Source: Vulcanimicrobiota bacterium
GTDB taxonomy: Bacteria; Vulcanimicrobiota; Vulcanimicrobiia; Vulcanimicrobiales; Vulcanimicrobiaceae
Direction of reading: 5' to 3'
Assembly: GCA_027364935.1 (NCBI GenBank)
Contig: DAHXOK010000005.1
Location: 1 to 53,259, forward strand
DNA: 53,259 bases
Under the pieces are notes generated by a model, which saw only the letters and a list, made by a program, of their open reading frames with translations, was not told the DNA's origin and made no database searches. Of the stretch, positions 9,506-18,257 are shown piece by piece; the stretch's first letter is position 1; every line of letters starts with the position of its first letter. The position numbers and the translations under genes were made by a program.

Positions 9506-9890
9506 CGCGTTTCCTTAAAGTATTTCTGTCGTTCAGAGGTTCGAACCTCCGATCTGCGGCGGTTGAGGACCGCTATCGCGGCTATCGACGCTTTCAGTCT
9601 CCGGGGCGAAGGTCAAATCGTCAATCGAAACCCGAGACGTTGCGCACGACTGACCCGGTATACGTTCTCGCGGCGAGATTCGCGAATGCCGTATTTTTGC
9701 GCTCAGGTGTTGCGGTTTAGCCGTGTGGTTTCCGTAATTCTCTCACTTGCGGTGACCACCGAGCACGAAGCAGACGCAGTAACCGGCCGCCGAAGGCACC
9801 GTGCATTTGGTTGACGTGCCGGATAAGCTTTTCGATATCGGCGGGGCCAACCCGAGCGCCGTTGGAAGAAGCAAAGCAGCCCCGACGCTC

Positions 9891-12800
9891 TTACGGCGTA
9901 AAAGCAAAGACGGTTCCGTCGTTCTGCGTGCCTCCGCGATTGGTTGTGCCGTAGAGCGTGCCTCCAGCGTACGTCAGACCGGCGTAGGGAGTGTTACCGT
10001 CGGAGGCGCTACTGCAGAAACTGTACAGCACGCGCTCCGCGCCGCTGGACGGGTTGAGGCTGAAGATGGTTCCACATCCGTATGCACCACCCGCGGTGGT
10101 TGTTCCGTAGATCGTGCCGTGCACAAAGATCAAGGCTCCATCCGGTCCTGTACCGTCGCCGGGCGAACCGAAGCTGTGCAGAAGTCGATAGTTCCTGCCG
10201 TTAGTTCCGATGCTGAACGCGGTTCCTCCGCCATGCCCGCCGCCCTGTCCGCCGTACGCGCCGCCCTGATTCGTTACTCCGTAGAGCGTGTCTCCGACGT
10301 TGAGTAGCGTCGCGCTGGGCCCGCTGCCGTCGGTTCCCTCGCCGAAGTTATGCAGCACCGTTTCCTTTCCGGACGTCGTGACGCTGAACACCGTCCCATA
10401 GACGTGATCTGCCCACCCATTTCCGGGATCGTACCTGCCGCCGAAGTTCGTCACCCCGTAGAGCGTGCCGCCGACGTCGTTCACTCCTGCCGATTGGGGA
10501 CCGTCTCCGTCGCGCGCGTAACTGCGAAAGCCGAAAATCTGCTTCTCGGCACCGTTCGTCGTCAGGCTGAAGACGGTTCCGCATCCTCCGTCCGAACAGG
10601 TTAGCTGCCCGGGACCTTGGTTCGTCGTCCCATAGAACACGCCGCGAGATTCGAGGAGCGGCGCCTCTGGCTCATTGCCGTCGGAACCATTGCCGAAGCT
10701 GCGCACCACGCGATAGTTCGCGCCACTTGGATCGATGGCGAAGACGGTCCCGAAGTTGTCGTCGCAATTCAACCAGCACGGTGGCCCGAAGGCACCGCCC
10801 TGCGTCGTGGTGCCGTAGAGCGCCCCATTCAGAAAGACCAACCCTGCTTGTGGCATGCTTCCGTCGCCGTGGCGCCCAAAACTGTGCAGCACTCTCTCCG
10901 CACCGGCCTTGGTCACGCCGAAGATCGTTCCGCAACCGTCAGCGCAAGCGGCGTAGGCACCGCCGTTTTGAGTCGTACCGTAGAGCACGCCGTTCACTTC
11001 GATCACGCCCGCCGCCGGATCGGCGCCGTCGCCCCGGCCACCGACGAAACTGTGGACGATTCTATAGTTCGCCGATGGAGACGGCGCCGGCGTTGGTGGG
11101 ATCGGCGAGGACGCTGCCGACGGCGTGAAGGCTTCCATCGAACTGAGAATGGCATTGTTGTAGTTCCCGCCAACCGCATATATGACGCCGTTGACGACGC
11201 CCGCTGCGAAGACGGTGCGCGGCGTCTGTATTGGTGCCAATCCCGTCGTCCACGCGTTCGTCGCGGGATCGTATGCGTCGACGGTCCTGTCGTACGCCGG
11301 CGTGCCGTTGCTGCCGCTAACCACGTATAGGATGCCGCCGACGACGCCCGCCGCAAACGCGCCGCGGCGAGCCGGCAAAGGCGCTTTCGTCGTCCACGTG
11401 TTCGTCGACGGATCGTACGCCTCGAGCTTGTCGAGGCCAGCGTTCGTGCTCGAGAAGCCGCCGGCTACGTAGAGAATGCCGTCTATAACGCCGGCCCACG
11501 ATAAGAAACGCGCGGTCGGCATGGGCGCTCTCGTTGCCCAACTGTTCGTCGCCGGATCGTACGCCTCAAGCGTATTGTAGACGACGGATGGGCTCGCTTC
11601 GCTGCGACCTCCAACCGCGTATATGACGCCGTTCGCGCCGGCGACAGCCAGATAGATGCGTGGGGTCGGCATCGACGCCTTGACCGTCCACGCGTCCGTC
11701 GAGGGATCGTAGGCGTCAAGCTCCCCGGTTGGCGTGTCATATCCTAGGTCTCCACCGACCGCATACAACGTCGTGCCCGTAATCCCGGCAGCCAGACAGC
11801 AACGTGGCGTCGGCATCGACGCCTTCGTCGACCAGGCGTTCGTCGACGGATCGAATGCCCAGAGCTCGTTCCAGTACCCGCTGTTTTGCCCGCCGACGAC
11901 GTATAACGTGCCGTTGTTCGCGTCGCCAACGGCCGCCAACTCATTGAGAGCACCTGGCATCGCGGGGGCGCTGCTCCATGCCCCGCGAGGTAACGGCGCC
12001 GACGTCGCGGATATGCCGATCGATGGAGAGGGAGCCGGCAATGGTAGCACGGCGCTGCTTTCCGCAAACGCCAATGCCGTTGGATAACTCACGCCCGCGG
12101 AAATCGCTCGTATATATTGTCCCCCGGGCGCGTACACCGTGACCGTACCCACTCCGGTACTGCCGAACTGATTCGAAACGTAGAGCCTCCCACGCGCGTC
12201 AAAGGCGAGCGCAGTGGGTTCCCTGACGCCGGCCGTGATCTCGCGCACATACGCTGAGGTTTCGGGCGCGTACACGGTGACGTCGTTCTTATCGAGGTTG
12301 GCGACGTAGAGGTTTCCGGCGGCGTCGAAGGCGAGCGCATCGGGCGCCGAGAGGTCTTGTACGATCGTCCGCAAAGGCGATGTGCGCCCGAAAGCGTAGA
12401 CCGTGACGCTGCCGCTATTTGCGACGTAAAGGTCGCCCGAACGATCGAACGCAAGCGCCGTGGGCCGGCTCACGCCGGAAATCAGGGTGTACGCCGGCGA
12501 CGCACTGCCGGGCGCGTAGACGGCGACGCTGGCCGCGCCGGATAAGGGGCTATTCGCTACATAGAGATATCCGCGAAAATCGAGCGCCAGCGCGGTTGGA
12601 TTCGTGATGCCGTTCGCGATCGTGCGCAGCGGCGACGCCGTTCCCGGGCTATACACCGTAACGCACCCTTCCGGACAATCAGCAGGGGCAGTGGCCGAAG
12701 CTCGCTGGTTTGCAACGTACAGACGATCCGCGCCATCGAACGCCAACGCAACGGGGTTGTTGATTCCCTCCGAAATGCTGCGCGGCGTTTGGGGCGCAGC

Positions 12801-13088
12801 CTTCGCATATACCGTTATCGACCCGCCGACGTACTGTGCTGAGGGAGCGTTTACCACATACAGATTGCCGACGGCATCGAACGCGGCTGCCCTCGGATTA
12901 CCTATGCCCGCCGTAATCGTTCTCGGCACGAGATTGCTGGGGTCGAAAAGCGTGATGCTGTTGCCGTTGGTGACGACAAAGGGGCGGAACGCGACAGAGC
13001 CTCCCGCTGATTCACTGTTGCGCGCGGCAAGAACCGCGGCAAACATCAGAAGGGTACCGATCGCGTAACCCGCGCGCCGCCCGCTCAT
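9891..13088 (-). CDS. Large secreted multi-propeller protein: NHL/YVTN-like, Kelch and GloVer (TIGR03803-like) repeats
   Basis: Repeats SxPTALAFDxxGxLYVAN..VTVYAPG (N-term), Kelch LYVVGG..AYDPxTNxWTTKAPMPTxR (middle), VLHSFGxxGDGxxPxAGLxxVNGxLYGTTxxGG (C-term). Confidence 0.9.
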   Translation of the reverse strand: MSGRRAGYAIGTLLMFAAVLAARNSESAGGSVAFRPFVVTNGNSITLFDPSNLVPRTITAGIGNPRAAAFDAVGNLYVVNAPSAQYVGGSITVYAKAAPQTPRSISEGINNPVALAFDGADRLYVANQRASATAPADCPEGCVTVYSPGTASPLRTIANGITNPTALALDFRGYLYVANSPLSGAASVAVYAPGSASPAYTLISGVSRPTALAFDRSGDLYVANSGSVTVYAFGRTSPLRTIVQDLSAPDALAFDAAGNLYVANLDKNDVTVYAPETSAYVREITAGVREPTALAFDARGRLYVSNQFGSTGVGTVTVYAPGGQYIRAISAGVSYPTALAFAESSAVLPLPAPSPSIGISATSAPLPRGAWSSAPAMPGALNELAAVGDANNGTLYVVGGQNSGYWNELWAFDPSTNAWSTKASMPTPRCCLAAGITGTTLYAVGGDLGYDTPTGELDAYDPSTDAWTVKASMPTPRIYLAVAGANGVIYAVGGRSEASPSVVYNTLEAYDPATNSWATRAPMPTARFLSWAGVIDGILYVAGGFSSTNAGLDKLEAYDPSTNTWTTKAPLPARRGAFAAGVVGGILYVVSGSNGTPAYDRTVDAYDPATNAWTTGLAPIQTPRTVFAAGVVNGVIYAVGGNYNNAILSSMEAFTPSAASSPIPPTPAPSPSANYRIVHSFVGGRGDGADPAAGVIEVNGVLYGTTQNGGAYAACADGCGTIFGVTKAGAERVLHSFGRHGDGSMPQAGLVFLNGALYGTTTQGGAFGPPCWLNCDDNFGTVFAIDPSGANYRVVRSFGNGSDGNEPEAPLLESRGVFYGTTNQGPGQLTCSDGGCGTVFSLTTNGAEKQIFGFRSYARDGDGPQSAGVNDVGGTLYGVTNFGGRYDPGNGWADHVYGTVFSVTTSGKETVLHNFGEGTDGSGPSATLLNVGDTLYGVTNQGGAYGGQGGGHGGGTAFSIGTNGRNYRLLHSFGSPGDGTGPDGALIFVHGTIYGTTTAGGAYGCGTIFSLNPSSGAERVLYSFCSSASDGNTPYAGLTYAGGTLYGTTNRGGTQNDGTVFAFTP

Positions 13089-13100
13089 ATTACGTCTTCA

Positions 13101-14690
13101 TCATCTCGCGGATGCTCTGCTGGGAGTCGGTTGAGGTGACGGACTCGGCACTCCGTTGATGATCGCCTGAACCCGTTCGATGCTTTGCGTGGTCGACGCC
13201 ATGCCGGAGCGATCGCCGAGCTCCTGGAAGATCGCGAGCGCCTGCTGATACGATTGCAGCGCGCCGGCGTATTGGCCTTGCTGCTCCAGGACGTAGCCGA
13301 TGTTGCCGCGGGTTCGCGCTTCACCCTCGCGGTCGCCTAGTGCCTGGAAGAGCACGAGCGCCTGGCGGTGCGATTGCAGCGCGTCCGCGTAGCGACCTTG
13401 ATTCATTTGAACGATGCCGATATTGTTGAGGGTACGCGCCTCGCCGTCGCGGTCGCCCAACTCCTGGAAGAGCGCGAACGCCTGCTGGTACGATTGCAGC
13501 GCGCCGGCGTATTGACCTTGGACCCATTGAACGATGCCGATGTTGCCGAGAGCGCTCGCCTCGCCCTCACGATCGCCCAACTCCCGCGAGAGCGCAAACG
13601 CCTGCTGATGCGACTGCAGCGCGACGGCGTACTGGCCTTGAGCCGTTTGAACGATGCCGATGTTATTGAGCGTTCGCGCCTCGCCGCCGCTGTCGCCCAA
13701 CTCGCGATACAGTTCTAGCGCCCGCTGGTACGATTGCAGTGCGCCGGCGTATTGGCTTTGATCCATATGGACAATGCCGGTGTTGTTGAGTGCGCTCGCC
13801 TCGCCCTCGCGGTCACCCTGTTCCCGATAATACGCAAGGGCTCGGTCATATGATTGCAGCGAGCCGGCATAGTGACCTTGGTACTCTTGGACTATACCAA
13901 GGTTCACGAGGGCAGCGTTTACGGCATTAGCATCACCGCTCTGTTGTGCCGCAGCAAACTGCTGCTGATAAAACGTCGCGGCTTCGGCAAAGTTCGCAAA
14001 CGTCGCCAAGTACCACGTCGAGGTCGGATGATAGGTTACTTGCGGTCTGTTCGCCGCGGAAATTACGTCGATCAACGATGCTTTCACCGGCGTGGCGCCG
14101 ATCAATAGATAGCCGGTCCTCGTGATGTTCACCTCACCGCGGGTGCACGTAAAGGTCACTGCGTTCGAACTGCCGCTGATCTCAAACTTAGTACCAGGAA
14201 CCGCGGCATCGATCTGCGGCCCGGACTGCACCCGGAAGAAGTCTAAGGAACCATGCACGATATCGAATCTCACGTCGCCGCCGCTGCGATTGACGAGCTC
14301 CCCTGAGCCGGTGCTCACGAAGGTGACGCTGGCGCCAGGATCGAGCGTTGCCGTGCTCTTTCCGCCGGTACTCACGATGATCACGACGACGTGTGCCGGA
14401 ACGGCGATCGTCGTGCCGTCGAAGATCGTCTCGCCACGGCATATCGTGTCCTGGACGACGCCACCGCGGCGCACGGTCACGCCGGCGGACTCGACGCTCT
14501 TCCCGTCGACGAGAATTCGCTGGACCGTGTGCACGCGCTGTGAAGCCGCGAGCGCCGATGACGGCCACGCGCAGGCCGCCGCAACCAGTCCAATGGACAG
14601 TCTCTGCTGTGAAGCCGCGAACGCCGACGACGGCCACACGCAGGCTACCGCAAGCAGCCCAATGGAGAGTGTCTTCGGAGACAACTTCAC
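13101..14690 (-). CDS. FecR-domain protein with C-terminal TPR repeats, secreted
   Basis: GTG start overlapping upstream stop (GTGA); FecR-like region GGVVQDTICRGETIFDGTTIAVPAHVVVIIVSTGGKSTATLDPGASV...; about seven 40-aa TPR units (GDREGEARTLNNIGIVQxxQGQYAxALQSYQQAL). Confidence 0.88.
   Translation of the reverse strand: MKLSPKTLSIGLLAVACVWPSSAFAASQQRLSIGLVAAACAWPSSALAASQRVHTVQRILVDGKSVESAGVTVRRGGVVQDTICRGETIFDGTTIAVPAHVVVIIVSTGGKSTATLDPGASVTFVSTGSGELVNRSGGDVRFDIVHGSLDFFRVQSGPQIDAAVPGTKFEISGSSNAVTFTCTRGEVNITRTGYLLIGATPVKASLIDVISAANRPQVTYHPTSTWYLATFANFAEAATFYQQQFAAAQQSGDANAVNAALVNLGIVQEYQGHYAGSLQSYDRALAYYREQGDREGEASALNNTGIVHMDQSQYAGALQSYQRALELYRELGDSGGEARTLNNIGIVQTAQGQYAVALQSHQQAFALSRELGDREGEASALGNIGIVQWVQGQYAGALQSYQQAFALFQELGDRDGEARTLNNIGIVQMNQGRYADALQSHRQALVLFQALGDREGEARTRGNIGYVLEQQGQYAGALQSYQQALAIFQELGDRSGMASTTQSIERVQAIINGVPSPSPQPTPSRASAR
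13180..13900. repeat. Approx. 120-bp tandem TPR-encoding repeats
   Basis: Periodic CGATTGCAGCGCGCCGGCGTATTG...TGAACGATGCCGATGTT blocks. Confidence 0.85.
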
Positions 14691-16453
14691 GGAGACGCGT
14701 CTCCCCGCTCAGGTTTTGCCGGGCTCGGCTGATGCGATAGTCGCTCGACGATTTCGTCGATGTACTCCTGGACGAGATGCGGGTTATCGTCGACGCTCCG
14801 CCCTTGGATATCGTCGACCGGTTCATAAATCTTCGGATGACCGAGCATGACCGGAAAGACGCAGCGCGATCCGATGCCGGCTGCGATCCACTTCCGGTGC
14901 GCTCGCATAATCTCGAAGAGACAGTATGGTTTCTTGAAGTACGTCGTCGAGTATACGGGCACGACAAACCTGCTCGCATCGAGCGAGAACGAAATCTTCG
15001 CTTGCCATCCGGAGCCGCCGCGAATCGCCGACTGGTCGAAGAAAACGGAGAGGCTCTTTCCATCCGGTAGCTTCGCGCGATGGAATGGCAGGTACACATG
15101 CTCGTAGACCCAAGCTCCATCCTCGCGCGCGTAGCTGAGGAAGACATCGTAATCGTAGGCTTCCACTGGTAGCGGCACGAAGGCGTTCGCTTCATCGGTG
15201 AGGACTTGGTGGCCGCGAGTGACGCTCAGCCCGGATGCCAGGACGACCCCTATCGCAATCAGCGAAACTTGTGGCTGAATGTGATGCGATGAGAACATCC
15301 ACCACTCAAAGAGCATCAACGCACCAAGACCGGCGACAACGGCGGGCCCCAGCGAAAGCCACGGTAACAGAGGCCGTAACGTGCGCAGACGAGTGCGCTT
15401 AAGGAGGAGGAACGAATTCGTGTAAATCAGCACCGCGATACCCGAGAAGAGCGGTATTAGCAAGAAAAGCCACGGCCCTTGCGGGTCGAGGTCGTAGTAC
15501 AGTCCGGTTCCTCCCTGCGTTTGCGCGTCGCTCAGCGCCCAGCCAAGCACCTCAGGACCGCTTCGGTCCGTCCGCGTCGAGGTGTCGCGTTCGATCGATC
15601 CGACGATCACGTCTTTCCCCTCGAGCGCGGCATAGCTCTGAAATGTACGAGCGTTAGTAAACCTGTAGACCAGTGGCGCGGTTGGGCCGAGGCGAACCGC
15701 ATTCTCCGTTGTTGCGCAGGTTAGGTGCTTCGTGTTGGCCGGGTCCCTGAGCACCAAGACGCGGTCGACCATTGACCAGATGTCTTCATCTGCCTCTATG
15801 TCGTTGCTGACAAATGGGACGTCGCTGTAGCAATCACGATAATAGAGGTCGGTCTTACTGCGCTCCGTGGGAATAAATATCGTGTCCGCAGACGCGCTGA
15901 CAACGCCATAAATACGCCGATCCTCTGGGTAGACGTCCGCCAGGGGCAGGTCGGTAGAAGTACTGACCGGGAACTCTTCTGCCCCATAGACGGGAAAGAA
16001 GCCCGTACCCACGGCAGTACGAATGCTTGCGATGAGTGTCGCGCGTGCGCCTCTCTGCGCCGCGGTACATGGAGTGTTTGGGCAGGGACCGAATAGGATG
16101 TCGAGGATGATAGCATCGGGATGTCGATGCTGTGGGTCGTGATTGATTGATTGCACGAGGCCATTGAGGAAGTCGGCAACGCGCAGGCGGTTCGACGGGA
16201 CCGCGGAGCGTCTCGGATCCCATGGGGTGATGTCCACGATCGGAAACTGACGCGAATATCTTGGCTCGGATCGGGTGCTGAGCCAGGAGAAAAACTGCCA
16301 ATCCCAATCCTTCCACGCGGGGACCAGATACGCGATCGCAGCCATGAGGACGACGTAGACGCATGTAAGAAGCGCGACTCGGCCGACCCATGACGGTAGG
16401 TCCTCAGCCAAGAACCGCCGCGCTCTGAACAGGGCGCGCTGCACAAAGTTCAT
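14687..16453 (-). CDS. Membrane protein: TM + CHASE2-like extracytoplasmic sensor + 3 TM + C-terminal TIR domain
   Basis: N-terminal TM, FPIVDITPWDPRR..DAIILDILFG (CHASE2-like), three TM helices, then YDYDVFLSYAREDGAWVYEHVYLPF...SLSVFFDQSAI..GSGWQAKISFSLDASRFVVPVYSTTYFKKPYCLFEIMRAHRKW (TIR; CxxE). Confidence 0.87.
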   Translation of the reverse strand: MNFVQRALFRARRFLAEDLPSWVGRVALLTCVYVVLMAAIAYLVPAWKDWDWQFFSWLSTRSEPRYSRQFPIVDITPWDPRRSAVPSNRLRVADFLNGLVQSINHDPQHRHPDAIILDILFGPCPNTPCTAAQRGARATLIASIRTAVGTGFFPVYGAEEFPVSTSTDLPLADVYPEDRRIYGVVSASADTIFIPTERSKTDLYYRDCYSDVPFVSNDIEADEDIWSMVDRVLVLRDPANTKHLTCATTENAVRLGPTAPLVYRFTNARTFQSYAALEGKDVIVGSIERDTSTRTDRSGPEVLGWALSDAQTQGGTGLYYDLDPQGPWLFLLIPLFSGIAVLIYTNSFLLLKRTRLRTLRPLLPWLSLGPAVVAGLGALMLFEWWMFSSHHIQPQVSLIAIGVVLASGLSVTRGHQVLTDEANAFVPLPVEAYDYDVFLSYAREDGAWVYEHVYLPFHRAKLPDGKSLSVFFDQSAIRGGSGWQAKISFSLDASRFVVPVYSTTYFKKPYCLFEIMRAHRKWIAAGIGSRCVFPVMLGHPKIYEPVDDIQGRSVDDNPHLVQEYIDEIVERLSHQPSPAKPERGDASP

Positions 16454-16683
16454 ATTCAGCCGGTGCCTAGAGAGCTATCCTTACGGCTGGTGCAGGGTAC
16501 GCTCGGCGGCACCACAATGCAGCCCTCAGAAAAGTGCTCCCGCGGATACGTGTCCCGTGCCGCGGCAGATTCACCGACGCCTCGGTAACATGCACCCGGC
16601 TTCGCTCCGACCGAGCCAATCTTCTGCCACGCGCTCCTTGAGGGTCCGCCGCCCGACTCCGAGCCCTACCGTTCGCGCTAAAC

Positions 16684-16820
16684 CCCCACGGCGATCACGC
16701 AGGCGGCGTGGCGCTGGTGCTGCGCACGCCACCGCGCGCGCGTACCGCGTGTCCATCGTCGCACCGCGCGCCGGCAACGCGTGGCGAACAGACGACGGCG
16801 TCGTCCTGCACTTTCCGTGG
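16684..16820 (+). pseudogene. Displaced comEC fragment (copy C) with internal deletion
   Basis: CCCCACGGCGATCACGCAGGCGGCGTGGCG... and CACCGCGCGCCGGCAACGCGTGGCGAACAGACGACGGCGTCGTCCTGCACTT match comEC approx. 5157-5353 minus approx. 85 bp. Confidence 0.8.
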
Positions 16821-16860
16821 GAGCGTTGGTCGTCGCGGGAGCGTCAGCGTAGCGACGTGA

Positions 16861-17268
16861 CTAGTGGGGCTGGCAGGTGTCCCCCGGATTACCGTCCGGC
16901 ATGAGGATTGCAATCGACGGCGGATTGTTCGAGCCAACGACGCCTGCCGTGTACGTCGCGCGTTGTCCGTCGAGCGCAGCACCCTGGAAGGAAATCGTAT
17001 CACCGTCGAGTGCATACGTGCCCTGGTTGCCGCCGGCGTCGGTGTAGTTGCTCGCATCCACAATCGTGAAATTTTCGCTCGCGGCCGCTTGCAACTCGCC
17101 ATCGCTGAGCGTCGAGCACTCATAGAGCCCCGCGGGAACTGCACTCTGGGAATCCGACGACTGACCGGAAGAGCTCGCCGACTGGGCGGACGGCCTGTGG
17201 GCAATGCAGCCGCTCGCGAGCACCGCAACGGCGAATCCCGCAAGCGCGGCGCGTATCAGGCATTTCAT
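16861..17268 (-). CDS. Small hypothetical lipoprotein
   Basis: 135 aa; signal AVAVLASGC lipobox. Confidence 0.65.
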   Translation of the reverse strand: MKCLIRAALAGFAVAVLASGCIAHRPSAQSASSSGQSSDSQSAVPAGLYECSTLSDGELQAAASENFTIVDASNYTDAGGNQGTYALDGDTISFQGAALDGQRATYTAGVVGSNNPPSIAILMPDGNPGDTCQPH

Positions 17269-17336
17269 TACGAGATATTCTTCAGCATGCCACGCACTTT
17301 TCCTCGAGCGGGTCGAACGCTACGGCGCCGCGGCGG

Positions 17337-18236
17337 TCACAGCGGGGTGCACCGCTGTTCCCCGTCAGCAAAAATGAGGTCGAACGCCTGTGGCAGAGCA
17401 TCCTTGAATACCACGTTCGCAAAGGTGAATCCGTCTTCTAAGCGCGGATAGACGACGGTCCACGTCGTGTTGCCGAGGTTCGGCGACGCGTAGCTTGTAG
17501 CGATGAAATACGAATCCGTAAACGCGTTAATGGCGACCGCAACCCACTCTCCCGAGACCGTAAAGATATTATACTCGTACACCACTTGGTGGGCGGAGTT
17601 CGTTCCCACGCCTTGCCACCAGTTATTGCCGAGTCGCCTTATGCTGAGCGCGGTGGGGTAGCCGGATCCGGACGAGATGTCCGCCGTACGCATCGTGTCG
17701 CAGCTCAGCGTGGGTTGCGGCAAACTCGGCAACCGTGCAGCGCTTTTGTTGCAGACTTGCATCAAATTCGCGTAGGTGATCGTAAACTGCGTAGCGGTCT
17801 CGTTGAACTCGTAGGCACCGCCTGCGACAGGAAAGTTCACGCTCCATTGCGAGCCGGATAATCCGTTGGGGCTAGCCGGGCTCGTGCCCACGAAAAATGT
17901 TCCCTTGCCTTCCAATGGGTTAACTTGGATATAGACGGAGCCCGAGCCCGTTTCGTCCGGCCCGACGTAGTAGTCGTATTCTGCGGGTTGCCCGGGCGCC
18001 GGAGCCGTGCCGGGTTGTGGTCGCGCGGTCCCGTGCAGCCAATGACTGCCGAGCGGTTCGACGCTGTCCTGCTCCCCGAAAACCTGACCGTTCACGCCGG
18101 TGGTCTCGCAGTTCCACATTGAAATCAACTGGGCAGCCCGCGACTGCGCGGCAGATATCCCAGTACTCGCTGCCACAATGGATAGACACAACGCGACGGT
18201 CGAGAGCCGGATGGCGATCTTATGCATCGAGTGCAC
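17337..18236 (-). CDS. Hypothetical secreted protein
   Basis: 299 aa; signal peptide IRLSTVALCLSIVAASTGISAAQS. Confidence 0.7.
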   Translation of the reverse strand: MHSMHKIAIRLSTVALCLSIVAASTGISAAQSRAAQLISMWNCETTGVNGQVFGEQDSVEPLGSHWLHGTARPQPGTAPAPGQPAEYDYYVGPDETGSGSVYIQVNPLEGKGTFFVGTSPASPNGLSGSQWSVNFPVAGGAYEFNETATQFTITYANLMQVCNKSAARLPSLPQPTLSCDTMRTADISSGSGYPTALSIRRLGNNWWQGVGTNSAHQVVYEYNIFTVSGEWVAVAINAFTDSYFIATSYASPNLGNTTWTVVYPRLEDGFTFANVVFKDALPQAFDLIFADGEQRCTPL

Positions 18237-18257
18237 TCCCAGCAGTTCAGAATCCCA

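Noticed and set aside
9520-9620. Possible tRNA around GAGGTTCGAACCTC
   Set aside because: No acceptor stem or canonical anticodon arm could be assembled on either strand by eye; only the palindrome remains.
13180-13900. CRISPR-like periodic repeats
   Set aside because: The approx. 120-bp periodicity is fully explained by in-frame TPR coding repeats; no short repeat/unique spacer pattern.
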